This document shows positions 29,451 to 37,488 of a stretch of 64,000 nt of DNA, piece by piece. The stretch's first letter is position 1, and every line of letters begins with the position of its first letter. The DNA is taken from the NCBI RefSeq assembly GCF_026537325.1, contig NZ_JAFNMJ010000002.1, positions 1 to 64,000 of the forward strand, written 5' to 3'. The position numbers and the translations under genes were made by a program. The DNA comes from Bifidobacterium sp. B4142 (lineage in GTDB: Bacteria > Actinomycetota > Actinomycetes > Actinomycetales > Bifidobacteriaceae). The notes below the pieces were generated by a model. That model was not told the DNA's origin. It was given only the letters and a program-made list of their open reading frames with translations, and searched no databases.

Positions 29451-30257
29451 CCGGCGTGTGAAGAGTGTGCATCAAAATACTCACACTTAATGGATTGGAT
29501 AATGCATTGTGATGCCTCGGGCGATTCCGTGTCCGCAGCGTCATCCTATGGTATCGACGGGCCCATGCATCCGCCCGCGTCTTTGGCGCGATGGCCTCGG
29601 CATCATGCATCAGATTCCAGGCGTCGTCGAGCTGGCGTTTTTTGAAATTGATCTTCAATTGAGCTCCTTTGCTAGGGGGTATTTGCTGAACAGCCGGGAC
29701 GATCGTTTCTGTGCATGTTGTTTTTGAAAGACGTTTCGTCGGGTGTTCGAGGCATCTTGTTCGATGGTGGAAAGACGTATAGTCGGATGCGTTTTTGTTG
29801 ACGCTTTCGTTTTTGGTTTTGTTGATTTGCGGTACGTTCGTTTCTTCTTCTTGTCGAAGATCGGCTGGGCCATGCTTTCCGAATGCTGGATGGCCTGCCT
29901 CGCTCTCGTGCTGGTCATCGCAAGTCCTGCCGGGTGTTGTGGTTGGGGTGGGTTCGGGTGATGCGGTGCGGGATGTGTTTGTGTTTGTTCCCGTCCCGCT
30001 GTTGTTGTGGGGTGTTTCTGGATGCTGTGGCGGGTGTAAGCGCTTTGTCTTGGTTGGGGTGTTGTTCGGGGGGGGGTGTTTGTTTTCTTGCGGGGTTGAT
30101 GCGGGTTGGGGATGCTGGGCGGGGGTCTTTGGCGCAGGGGGTTGGAGGGTGCCGGCTTGTGGTGGGGCGTGTGGTCGTGTCCGGGTCGTTCGTTGCCTGC
30201 GGGGTGCCGGCCGTCCGGGTAGACTCGGCCGTGACGGCATGGATGGAAGGGGTCGGC
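29451..30257. other. No intact gene; boundary between peptide cluster and plasmid-like region
   Basis: Minus-strand frames contain protein-like stretches (KKRQLDDAWNLMHDAEAIAP at about 29580-29640, and MAQPIFDKKKKRTYRK from about 29873), but they lie in different frames and suggest a decayed gene. From about 29930 the plus strand becomes very G/T-rich with a run of nine G at 30068-30076. No terminator with a T run was identified for the ABC genes. Confidence 0.45.
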
Positions 30258-30425
30258 ATGGCTGAGCGTGATGACGTGGATCGGCGGGACGGTGACGGCA
30301 GGGCCCGCATGGAGCTGGCGGCGTGGAGGCTGGTGGCGCAACGGGCGTCGGGCCTGAGCGTCGAGGAGTTGCAGGGGCGGGTGGACGCCGTCCTGGCCGA
30401 CGAGCCCGAGAGCCTCAACGGCTGA
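30258..30425 (+). CDS. Small acidic/basic helical protein (55 aa), unknown
   Basis: ATG 30258 follows GGAAGGGG at a good distance. The product (ARMELAAWRLVAQRASGLSV, EELQGRVDAVLADEP) has strong helical periodicity and high G+C third positions, and is followed within 20 bp by a terminator. I do not recognise a family. Small proteins like this are common in actinobacterial plasmids and integrative elements. Confidence 0.5.
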   Translation: MAERDDVDRRDGDGRARMELAAWRLVAQRASGLSVEELQGRVDAVLADEPESLNG

Positions 30426-30444
30426 CCTGTCCCGCCTGTCTCCG

Positions 30445-30468
30445 GCCGCTCTTCGGGGCGGTTTTTTT
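30445..30468 (+). terminator. Rho-independent terminator
   Basis: A short G/C stem (CCGC / GCGG around CTCTTCGGG) is followed by seven T at 30462-30468, 20 bp after the small gene. Confidence 0.75.
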
Positions 30469-30719
30469 ATGCCTGTGGGTTGATATGCCGCCTAACCTCC
30501 CCATTGGGGGTGAATAGTGTGACCGTCCCCCATACAGGAGCGTCCATGATTTCTCCGCGACCTGCGCCGTCACCCCTTCCCGGGCCGGGCGTCCCCGCCG
30601 CAGCTCCCCCCAGGCAGTGCTGCGCCACGCATCCCCGGGCGATGGCCATTCCCCTCCGGACCCACGCTAGGAGAAGGGGGGCGTCCGCCCTCTCTCACAC
30701 GAAACCGAAGGAGTGCACC

Positions 30720-30836
30720 ATGGCCATCAGACCAGACATCCCGGAAAGAGCACGGCGCAGACCCGCCCCGACCGCCAACGCAGGACGGGAAGGAGGTACC
30801 GGCCATGCCCTTCCGCTACCACTGCACGAATCCTGA
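30720..30836 (+). CDS. Possible small protein (38 aa) overlapping the next gene
   Basis: ATG 30720 follows GAAGGAGTGCACC. The product is Arg/Pro-rich (RPDIPERARRRPAPTANAG) and overlaps the start of the 113-residue gene by 32 bases in another frame. It may be a leader that couples translation of the next gene, or chance. Confidence 0.3.
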   Translation: MAIRPDIPERARRRPAPTANAGREGGTGHALPLPLHES

Positions 30837-31146
30837 CACCGGCAAATACGAGTACCTGTGGGTCGACGAGGTATCGCACATCATGATCCACGGCGACGAC
30901 GCGAGCCGTGAATCCATGCGGGACGCCGCAGAGAACTTCTCCATCGAGATCATGCATTTCCAACTCATGGCCATCCTCGCCGACGGCCTCAACTACGGCT
31001 ACCGGATCCTCCGCGACACGGAGGTCGACCCGCGCATCCTCGACTACCTGAAGATGAGCCCCAAGGTGCGCTACCGCGACACCTCCTACAGGATCCTGTA
31101 CAACCACATCGTCAAACCCGACGGCACACGCCAGCAGCGGGTATAG
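30805..31146 (+). CDS. Hypothetical protein (113 aa) of the plasmid-like region
   Basis: ATG 30805 follows GGAAGGAGGTACC. The protein has mixed charge (YEYLWVDEVSHIMIHGDDAS, YGYRILRDTEVDPRILDYL) and no membrane segment. Codon third positions are strongly G/C. No family is recognised. It precedes an XRE-like gene on the same strand by about 90 bp. Confidence 0.6.
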   Translation: MPFRYHCTNPDTGKYEYLWVDEVSHIMIHGDDASRESMRDAAENFSIEIMHFQLMAILADGLNYGYRILRDTEVDPRILDYLKMSPKVRYRDTSYRILYNHIVKPDGTRQQRV

Positions 31147-31237
31147 CCGAACAGCCTCCCGGCCCCGCCCGTCAGGGTATCCTGGAAAAAGAGGAATGAC
31201 AAACACCCCGCAACCCAGCGGGGCCGGGAAGGACACC

Positions 31238-31741
31238 ATGGAAGCAGAGGGCCTGCTGCCACACAGCAAGGCGGCATTCGCAGCAGCACGCGAAACCGTC
31301 GGCATCTCCCAGGCCATGCTCGCCACCCTCCTGCACATCAACCCCAAAACCGTCAAAAGCTGGGAATCACCCCACATACCAGCCATGCCCTCCGCCAAAG
31401 CCTGGAACCTGATAACCAGCCTCATGACCCAGATCGACAGCTTCACCAGCCTCGCGCTCGCCGAAGCCGCATACGGACCCGTCGAACTGCTCATAGTGCG
31501 CGCCATCCGCAAGGACGCGCAGGTCCAGATCGTCAACGCCCGCATCAGATCCGCAATGACCGCCCTGATCCACGCCGGAAGCCCCCCAAGCATTGACTAC
31601 ATCCCCATGCCCGAAGACACCACCCGCCTCGGCCTGGACATGTCCGGCTTCATCCGCAGACCCCCACACCGCCACGACAAAACCCACCATCAACGAACCC
31701 ACCACCCCGAAAGCCCAGACCCGACAACAGCACATGCCTGA
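31238..31741 (+). CDS. XRE-like DNA-binding protein
   Basis: The chosen start, ATG 31238, has GGGAAGGACACC upstream; ATG 31196 in the same frame has its purine tract too close. The helix-turn-helix reads VGISQAMLATLLHINPKTVK followed by SWESP, the classic XRE recognition pattern seen in DUF1870-like regulators. A helical domain follows, then a His/Pro/Thr-rich C-terminus (from about HRHDKTHHQRTHH) that looks like frame drift or disorder. It probably regulates the neighbouring plasmid-like genes. Confidence 0.65.
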   Translation: MEAEGLLPHSKAAFAAARETVGISQAMLATLLHINPKTVKSWESPHIPAMPSAKAWNLITSLMTQIDSFTSLALAEAAYGPVELLIVRAIRKDAQVQIVNARIRSAMTALIHAGSPPSIDYIPMPEDTTRLGLDMSGFIRRPPHRHDKTHHQRTHHPESPDPTTAHA

Positions 31742-31880
31742 AAAACCGCCGCCGATCGGCACAGCAGCCCCTGACGACCCACCCGAAAGCCCCACAGACG
31801 CGGCCACCCCGCGCCACAACTGAAAACCACCGCCCCCAAAACGGGACCGGACCCGCCACAAGAAAAAAGACCACCCAAGC

Positions 31881-31911
31881 CACAATAGATACCACCCACA
31901 CAAAAAGGAGC
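31881..31911 (+). repeat. Promoter/RBS module, copy 1
   Basis: The sequence CACAATAGATACCACCCACA followed by CAAAAAGGAGC is nearly identical to 34691-34721. It contains a -10-like TAGATA and an AGGAG ribosome site, and in both places introduces a broken or atypical reading frame. Confidence 0.6.
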
Positions 31912-31917
31912 AGCACG

Positions 31918-32328
31918 ATCCACCAGAACAACACCGACACAACCAGCAAAACCAAACAAACCCGCACCACCCCCAACCAAGGAATAGCCTCGCTCGCAGA
32001 GAGCGGGCAATGGGACAGGATGCTGGACCGCCTGGCCGGGTTCCGGCCGTATTCGGCCCCCAACGTCCTGCTGATGCTCGCCCAGGCGCCCCAGGCGACG
32101 CGGGTCGCCGGCTGCCGCAAATGGCGGGAGATGGCCTGCTGTCCGTTGCCGAGCGTCTTCGGCATCTCCCAGGCGGACCCTATCGAGGGGTTCGGCCACC
32201 CCCTGACGACGGAGCCGAAGATCGAGGGGACGTCGTCCCGATGGCCCATCGTCCGCTGGACCCCCACGTGGATAGGGGCACGTCTGGCTGTCGACGTGGA
32301 GGGCCGGGCAGCCTGGCTAAAAGTGTAA
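31918..32328 (+). pseudogene. ArdC-like antirestriction protein, N-terminal fragment
   Basis: The frame opens after AGGAG at an ATC (31918) where a start codon would be expected. It reads SLAESGQWDRMLDRLAGFRP, YSAPNVLLMLAQAPQATRVA and GCRKWREM. This is the N-terminal single-strand-DNA-binding domain of ArdC/LtrC-type proteins found on conjugative plasmids. After about 32130 the similarity ends and unrelated sequence follows to a stop at 32328. The loss of the start codon and of the C-terminal domain indicates a relic of a conjugative element. Confidence 0.65.
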
Positions 32329-32355
32329 TGCAAAAGTGTAATGCAAAAGTGGCAT
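32319..32355 (+). repeat. Tandem 13-bp direct repeats upstream of a small operon
   Basis: AAAAGTGTAATGC occurs at 32319-32331 and 32332-32344, and a third partial copy AAAAGTGGCAT follows at 32345-32355. The array ends just before the start of the 32365 gene and overlaps a -10-like TACTAT, so it is a likely operator for the RHH protein encoded two genes on. Confidence 0.6.
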
Positions 32356-32364
32356 ACTATGGAT

Positions 32365-32748
32365 ATGAGCAGGAAAGACAAGGGACCGGCGTTCAGCGCC
32401 ACGGGTCGGCGCCATTTCAAGGAACTTGACCTGGACGAGGACAAGGCCCGGAGAATGGTGACGGACGCGGACGACGACCAGAGCATCCTATGGTCGGCCA
32501 TCCCCGACCCGCGCGACACAGCCGTGCCGCCCATGCGCCACCGGCGCCCGGTCCTGTTCCTGGTCTGCCACCTGCCGCCCGACGCCCTGTACCACCCTCT
32601 GGCGGAGGTCCTGCTGGGGCCGGACGAATACGGCCATCCCGAGGTCTTCCACCTGTACCGGCTCACCGACATCTGGCAGCGCTACTGGCTCGACCACGAC
32701 CCGCAGGCCCCGGCCAAAATGAGACGCTGGGGCCGCCTGAACGGATAG
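32365..32748 (+). CDS. Hypothetical protein (127 aa) in an operon with an RHH protein
   Basis: ATG 32365 (or 32359) follows the direct repeats with little or no leader. The product is soluble and charged (ATGRRHFKELDLDEDKARRM, HLYRLTDIWQRYWLDHDP). I recognise no family. The RHH gene begins nine bases after its stop. The layout of an unknown protein plus RHH repressor with upstream repeats resembles toxin-antitoxin or plasmid maintenance modules, but that is inference. Confidence 0.55.
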   Translation: MSRKDKGPAFSATGRRHFKELDLDEDKARRMVTDADDDQSILWSAIPDPRDTAVPPMRHRRPVLFLVCHLPPDALYHPLAEVLLGPDEYGHPEVFHLYRLTDIWQRYWLDHDPQAPAKMRRWGRLNG

Positions 32749-32757
32749 GAGAAACAC

Positions 32758-33120
32758 ATGACCAAGAACAGGGAATACGAACAATACAAGGACTACATGG
32801 CCCACCCCGAGCGGGACTTCCAAAGCCCGCCGCTCGCAGCCTGGACGGGGGAGGACGCGCACAGGCTGGGCCGCATGCTGGCCGACCCGGACACGGACTG
32901 GGACAGCATGGTCGCCACCATCCAAGGCCGCCCGTCCATGGACCAAAGGCAGGAAGGACGGGCCGCAACCCGTCAACGCTCCATCCGGCTGCCCCGGGCC
33001 ATGGACGAATACGTGGGAGCTGCCGTGCGCAGGGAAGGTCTGAAGAACGCCAGCGAGTACGTCAGACTGCTGATAAGCCGTGACGCCGCCCAGCACCAGC
33101 ACAAGAAAATCGTCGCATGA
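32758..33120 (+). CDS. Ribbon-helix-helix (CopG/Arc-like) DNA-binding protein
   Basis: The 120-residue product starts at ATG 32758 (AGGAGAAACAC upstream). The C-terminal part shows an RHH pattern: beta strand RQRSIRLPR, helix AMDEYVGAAVRREG, then NASEYVRLLISRDA. The N-terminal half is acidic and unassigned. Its TGA overlaps the ATG of the membrane protein gene (ATGA). Probably an autorepressor that binds the direct repeats at 32319-32355. Confidence 0.7.
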   Translation: MTKNREYEQYKDYMAHPERDFQSPPLAAWTGEDAHRLGRMLADPDTDWDSMVATIQGRPSMDQRQEGRAATRQRSIRLPRAMDEYVGAAVRREGLKNASEYVRLLISRDAAQHQHKKIVA

Positions 33121-33815
33121 CTGAAAAGACAGGGAAACCCGAAACGGACCAGACCGCGACCGTCAGGGAACTAACATGGTGGGACCAGACCCGAAGCGCC
33201 CTGACACCCAAAGGCAAACACGGCGCTGACAAATACCTCACCGTCCTCGCCGACCTGCTTCTGTGCGCACTCACCATCTGCTTCATCCTCGCCGTGGCTA
33301 CGTTCGTCCGCATGGCCCTGACCATGCATCCACGCCAGACCCTCGCCGTGGCCCCGGTCCTGCTGATCCTGATTGGACTCTTCGAGCTCGGCACGCTCCT
33401 GGTGGGCATACCACAGACCGACACAAAAACCACCATGGTATCCGCCATCCACATCATCTACATCGAAACACTCATCTTCGCCCTGACGACACGACTGGGC
33501 CACCCGGATCCCACACCATCGACAGCCCTCACATGCCTCACACTCCTCGGCATAGTCGAGGCGCTCGCCATGGCCGTGTTTTGTTGTGACGTCATCCGCG
33601 ATCGGTTTGATGCCCGGCAGAACCGTTGGTGGCTTCGGACCGTCATCTACCCCATCATCGGCATCGTCTTCATCGTCGCCTATTGGGTCATGCCGGACCT
33701 GGCGGACCAGTCAGGCACGCTCGTCTATTCGCTCGCCATCACGATCGTGGTCGTCAACTATCTGATGCAGCTGGTGAACGAGCGCCTAATCCCGCGCGAA
33801 AGGCCGTCCGTGTAG
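33117..33815 (+). CDS. Membrane protein, possibly PsiE-like
   Basis: Polytopic protein of 232 residues with about six hydrophobic helices (LADLLLCALTICFILAVATF, LLILIGLFELGTLLVGI, IHIIYIETLIFALTT, TCLTLLGIVEALAMAVFCC, TVIYPIIGIVFIVAYWV, LVYSLAITIVVVNYLMQLV). The segment around IGLFELGTLL recalls the phosphate-starvation PsiE family, but the match is weak. It is translationally coupled to the RHH gene upstream and ends the small operon. Confidence 0.6.
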   Translation: MTEKTGKPETDQTATVRELTWWDQTRSALTPKGKHGADKYLTVLADLLLCALTICFILAVATFVRMALTMHPRQTLAVAPVLLILIGLFELGTLLVGIPQTDTKTTMVSAIHIIYIETLIFALTTRLGHPDPTPSTALTCLTLLGIVEALAMAVFCCDVIRDRFDARQNRWWLRTVIYPIIGIVFIVAYWVMPDLADQSGTLVYSLAITIVVVNYLMQLVNERLIPRERPSV

Positions 33816-33985
33816 CTGCCACACTTTTTATGTGTGCTCAGTTAAAGGTTCCCTGATATAAGGAGAGTTCATAGGGGGATTTCCTCATTTGCTGCTGTCC
33901 CCAGCCAAGGTGCTTCACTGCAGCTCTGGCGATTAAGGTCTTCCTCTGATGTTGGTCCATTGGTGGATGTCGGTGTAGGTGGGTT

Positions 33986-34416
33986 TCATTGGTTGTTTCC
34001 GCGATGTCGTGGTAGTTGGTTGTTGGTGGTCCATTGGTATTCGTAGGCGGTGTGTTGTTGGCCTCTGAGTGTGGTGAGGATGCCGTGTTTGATGGTGGTG
34101 GTGCTGGTTCCTGGGCGTGTGGGGGCGATGGCTTGTGCGGCTTCGGTGCTGTTGGAGTATCGGGCGACGAGCCTGCCGTTGGCCCATTGGTGGATGCTGG
34201 TGTAGGTGGTTCCTGGGCGGTGGCGTCTTTTGGGTGCCTGGTTGCGTGCGGCGAGTTGGGTGATGGCGGTTCGGGCGGTGCCGCTGGGGTTGCGGTAGCC
34301 GGATTCCCAGGATGAGACGGTCTTGGCGCTGCATCCGAGCAGCTGGCCGAACTCTTGTTGGGTGAGGCGGAGTCGTTTCCGGATGCTTCTGATGTCCTGG
34401 GAGTGTAGGTGGGCAT
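33986..34416 (-). pseudogene. XRE regulator with NUMOD1-like C-terminal domain, start out of frame
   Basis: The main frame (ending 33986) encodes an XRE helix-turn-helix (IRKRLRLTQQEFGQLLGCSA, KTVSSWESGYRNPSG), then a module GRLVARYSNSTEAAQAI...TTTIKHGILTTLRGQQHTAYEYQW. Its ARY-S-EAA and terminal Y-x-W pattern resembles NUMOD1 modules found beside homing endonucleases. The only well-placed start (ATG 34416 after AAGGGAGG) is one base out of frame with it, so the gene is broken near codon 13 or uses a non-ATG start. A second TYTDIHQW piece lies downstream at about 33940-33975. Confidence 0.55.
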
Positions 34417-34613
34417 GTGCGCATCCTCCCTTCAGTCTGCAATGTAGCACTCTCCATGGGGTGGCGCGGTGGAGCTGGGGGAGGGGACCGTGGATGGCCG
34501 GACCCGGACCGCCTGGCCGGGGGGATCGGACCGCCTGGACGCGGTCCTGGTCGTACGGATCGGGGCCCGCACGGATGCCGGCACACACACATGCACGGCC
34601 CTGTGCTCATGCT

Positions 34614-34657
34614 CATATGCATATGAAACCTTGTACAGATACACATATGATCATATG
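34614..34657. repeat. CATATG cluster 1
   Basis: CATATG occurs four times in 44 bp (34614, 34620, 34644, 34652) between divergent genes. Matching clusters lie at 36747-36820 and 38150-38203. They are probable binding sites for the partition or copy-control RHH protein. Confidence 0.6.
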
Positions 34658-34690
34658 AGAAGATGAGCAGATGATCATGCAAGCCCATTC

Positions 34691-34721
34691 CACAATGATA
34701 CTACCCACACAAAAAAGGAGC
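34691..34721 (+). repeat. Promoter/RBS module, copy 2
   Basis: Copy of 31881-31911 (CACAATGATACTACCCACAC, then AAAAAAGGAGC). It contains a TGATACT -10-like hexamer and an AGGAG site seven bases before ATG 34726. Confidence 0.6.
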
Positions 34722-34725
34722 GCTG

Positions 34726-35074
34726 ATGGCCGCATTGGCCGAAGCCCAATTCCGGATCTTCGCGAGCTCGCCGGCGGGGATCGGGTCCTGTGCAGCGCGG
34801 GCGGACACACCGTGGAGCGCATGGAGAGGGCCAGGCTCATCCGCCGGCAGCCTCACCGCCCCCGAGAAGCGCGCCGTCCTCCTGGAACGGGCCTGCCCCG
34901 AGCGCGCCCGGCGCCGCCTTATCCTCGACCGCGCCCGGTCCGTCGCCCTGCCCGCCGCAAGCAGCTTCACCCCTTCGCCAGGGAGGGGCTCGCCCGCCTC
35001 GCCGCCCCCCCCCCCCCCTTCGACCGGGGGCGTGGGCTCCACGACCTGGGCTCCGGCCGGTCCGGACGCTGACC
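34726..35074 (+). pseudogene. G+C-rich gene remnant with poly-C tract
   Basis: After the promoter/RBS module the ATG at 34726 opens a frame, but coding character moves between frames. One frame reads DLRELAGGDRVLCSAGGHTV and ERMERARLIRRQ; the next reads SLTAPEKRAVLLERACPERA and RRRLILDRARSVAL; then the first frame again reads HPFAREGLARLAAP up to a stop near 35074. A run of 14 C (35005-35018) lies in the last part. This fits one gene with two or more shifts. The family is not recognised. Confidence 0.35.
35005..35018. repeat. Poly-C tract (14 bp)
   Basis: Uninterrupted 14-bp C homopolymer inside the G+C-rich gene remnant. Length changes here would switch its reading frame. Confidence 0.9.
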
Positions 35075-35139
35075 CGTGCGGGGACGCCCCTTCCCGGCCT
35101 GGGCCCCGGCGCCTTCGTCCGGATCCCCGGGTGCACGGA

Positions 35140-35153
35140 CCCCCCCCCCCCCC
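35140..35153. repeat. Poly-C tract (14 bp)
   Basis: A second uninterrupted 14-bp C homopolymer, in non-coding or decayed sequence 121 bp from the previous one. Confidence 0.9.
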
Positions 35154-35332
35154 AGGCCGCCACCGTCCGGCGCGGAGCCCACCCGCCGGATCCCGCCAGA
35201 CCCGGCCATCCTGCCCAGCCTCTCGAACCAAGCACGGCCCCGCTCCCCCAACTCCCCCGAATTCGACCCCCATGCGCCAAGACGCCCCGTTGCGCACCGG
35301 CCACGACCAACGGGCGCCGCAAACACGCCCCA

Positions 35333-35932
35333 TCAGCCCGGCTGCACGCCGCCCCCGCCACCGACATCCACCCGCCGGGTCCGCTCCGCCCAATACTTCC
35401 ACGCATACCCGTAGGCCGACCTGCGCTTCCCCCGACACGCATCACTGACATTGGCATGCGCCGCTCTGGGAGCGCCATGCCCCCTCAGCCAGCGCACCGC
35501 ATCCTCCACGCTCCTGTACCTCGCCAGAATCTCATGATTGTCCGGATCAACCCGCACCACATCATGATTGGCATGCGCCGACCGCATCCTGCCCCCCACC
35601 CGGACCGGCCGGCCAGCGTCCCCGCCCCGCCACGCAGCACGAGCCCGCCGGTTCGACATCCCCCGATACTCGAAGAACGGCGACTCCGCCCGGGGATCAT
35701 CCCCCACGAACAACAGCCGCTCGGACCCCACCCGCAGCACACGGGCAGCCAGAACCGCCTCAGCCAACGGCACACGACGACGAATATGGTTCTCCGCACG
35801 GGTCACCGCATCCCTGCTGGTGACCACGCCGCCCGCCAGATCATTCACAGCCGCGGCAAGCTTCGCCGCCGTGAGCCCGCGCTCGCGGCGCAGCCTCTTC
35901 AGACGGGTCCCGTAGTCGGTGTGTTCGCTCAT
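35333..35932 (-). CDS. XRE regulator with NUMOD1-like C-terminal domain
   Basis: The chosen start, ATG 35932, has GGAGGCGAC upstream. The 199-residue product has an N-terminal helix-turn-helix (YGTRLKRLRRERGLTAAKLA, then VVTSRDAVTRAENHI) and a middle region LFVGDDPRAESPFFEYRGMS. Its C-terminal module has EILARYRSVEDAVRWL ... HANVSDACRGKRRSAYGYAW. That last part matches the NUMOD1 layout (repeat strand, helix, C-x-G-K-R, G-Y-x-W-K), a DNA-binding module usually next to HNH or GIY-YIG endonucleases. Here it is joined to an XRE domain. The related gene at 33986-34416 has the same order. Role probably regulation of the plasmid-like region. Confidence 0.65.
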   Translation of the reverse strand: MSEHTDYGTRLKRLRRERGLTAAKLAAAVNDLAGGVVTSRDAVTRAENHIRRRVPLAEAVLAARVLRVGSERLLFVGDDPRAESPFFEYRGMSNRRARAAWRGGDAGRPVRVGGRMRSAHANHDVVRVDPDNHEILARYRSVEDAVRWLRGHGAPRAAHANVSDACRGKRRSAYGYAWKYWAERTRRVDVGGGGGVQPG

Positions 35933-36474
35933 GTCGCCTCCGTCGATGGTCCTTTCCGTGGCGCACCCGGCCTTCCCCGGACGTCCGGCCGGGCCCCCCT
36001 GCAGGCGGCTTTGGATCGGCCGGCGTCGCGCATTTGCTCGACGCCTCCCATTATGTGTGAGTGGTATCATTGTAGCATTTTCCCCGGCTGCCGAGGATCA
36101 GTCCCCCGCCCACTTCAGGCGGCCGGGTGATGCCATGCACCCCCGCCGCCGCGGCCGTGCGCGGGCGGAGACTGTTGGCGCCCCGCAGGATCCCCCCCGT
36201 CTTCGGACGTTCAGGGTCCGGGCGCACCAGTCCCTGAGGAGATGCAAGGGCCCTTTCCGCACCGGCCTTCCGCATCCGTCGAGGAGCACGGCCCGAGCGG
36301 CGATGCCCGTCAGCCCTGCCTCCCCCGTGGCCGGGGCGCATCCGTAGGCGTACTGGAAGTCACGGCATCCGATCGTCCTGCCGGTCTCCGGGTCCGTCAG
36401 GTCCCCCCCCCCCCCCCCCAGCCGGTCGCAGGTGGCGTCGTATCAGTTCCATAGCCCTCCCCTCGTCAATGGCA
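35933..36474. other. No gene; G+C-rich with poly-C17
   Basis: Only overlapping G+C-rich chance frames. It contains the promoter side of the XRE gene (ATG 35932) and a 17-bp C run at 36403-36419. Confidence 0.5.
36403..36419. repeat. Poly-C tract (17 bp)
   Basis: Longest homopolymer in the window: 17 uninterrupted C. No open gene is clearly affected. Confidence 0.9.
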
Positions 36475-36746
36475 CTAGCGCACACCCCCATTGGGGAGGT
36501 TGCCCGTGATTTCAATGCTCCAAGAAGCATCATTGACAGCAGAAGGGCAGTCCGGGTCGATTGGCTCGGGCTGCCGGAGGGGGAGTGGTCGGCCACGGGG
36601 GCCGTCCCCAGGAGGCGGGGGAATGAGATGACAGCGGCCCCGCCGACTAAATGGCGAGCGCCGCAGGAGGCGGCACGGGGATGTCCGAGCGAGCCCCGGC
36701 CGCTCCATGACCAACCCATGGACAGATGGGAATATGCTGATATCAT

Positions 36747-36820
36747 CATATGTCCATATGTTCATCTGAAGATATGACTGATGGCTGAGATGAAAACATG
36801 ACCATATGACCATACGTATG
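36747..36820. repeat. CATATG cluster 2
   Basis: CATATG at 36747, 36755 and 36803, plus the palindrome CATACGTATG at 36811-36820, in a locally A+T-rich island within very G+C-rich DNA. It lies downstream of the partition operon. Confidence 0.6.
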
Positions 36821-36916
36821 CCTTGCCTGCGCCAGCCGACGTCGGTATCGGCCATGCAGCAGCGGTGACGGCGCACCGGCCCCGCCGGAGGTTCGGCCGG
36901 GGCCGGGGAGGGCTGG

Positions 36917-37272
36917 TCAGTCCCGATGCGGGCGGTCGCGGAGCCTGATGATGGGGGAGGGGTGGTCTGCGTCCGGTGGGGTGACAGTGAAGAGCATATG
37001 GCCGGTCCGCGAACGGGGCGAGCGCGTGATGATGCCAGCGACCCTGCCCGGGCTGGTGCCGCTGGGCAGGGGCGGCCTGTCGTTGCGTGAGAGAAAGTCC
37101 GCGTAGATCTCCATGAGTCTGTCGGCGTCCTCGGGCCCAGGGTGAGGCGGCTGATCGTGGGATGGGTGCTCATCCAGTCCCTGGCCACCTCCGGCAGCGT
37201 TCTGCCGCCCGTCTGGGGGGCGGGGCGTGTGCCGGGGTCGACGGGTGCAGGCGGGTCCGTGGGGTCGGTCAT
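36917..37272 (-). pseudogene. Third gene of the partition operon, frameshifted
   Basis: ATG 37272 overlaps the stop of the RHH gene (ATGA). The first frame reads GGRTLPEVARDWMSTHPTIS, then RLTLGP. One base out, it continues EDADRLMEIYADFLSRNDRP, PLPSGTSPGRVAGIITRSPR to a stop at 36917. The break lies in GGGCCCGAGG near 37138. The repaired product would be about 118 residues, with no recognised family. Its position suggests a plasmid-maintenance accessory. Confidence 0.55.
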
Positions 37273-37478
37273 TGTCCCTCGTCCAGGTACTTTTCGAGGG
37301 CGTCGGCCACGAGGTCGCTCATGGTGGAGTCGCGTTCGACGGCCGCGGTCTTCAGGCGGCGGATCATGCCTCTGCGCATCATGATGGTGGTCTGCACCTT
37401 GGGCTCCTTGCGGGTTTCGCCGTCCATGAGTGCTTCGTTGATGTTCTTCTTCTTGCCGCCTGTCATGAGTTTCTGCAT
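37269..37478 (-). CDS. RHH partition/copy-control protein (ParG/CopG-like)
   Basis: A 69-residue basic protein starting at ATG 37478 (AAGGAGCC upstream), ten bases after the ParA gene. A flexible Lys/Gly-rich N-terminus is followed by an RHH fold: strand PKVQTTIMMRRG, helix MIRRLKTAAVERD, helix STMSDLVADALEKYLDE. Small RHH proteins encoded right after a ParA ATPase act as centromere-binding adaptors and repressors. The CATATG clusters are the likely sites. Confidence 0.72.
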   Translation of the reverse strand: MQKLMTGGKKKNINEALMDGETRKEPKVQTTIMMRRGMIRRLKTAAVERDSTMSDLVADALEKYLDEGQ

Positions 37479-37488
37479 GGGGGGCTCC

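Noticed and set aside
32319-32355. Short tandem repeats that could suggest a CRISPR array
   Set aside because: Repeats are directly adjacent without spacers, only 13 bp long, and no cas genes are present. They fit an operator.
34701-35448. Long overlapping open frames on both strands in the G+C-rich region
   Set aside because: High G+C depletes stop codons in all frames. Most lack RBS and have Pro/Arg/Gly-only composition. Only the mosaic remnant after the RBS module was kept, at low confidence.
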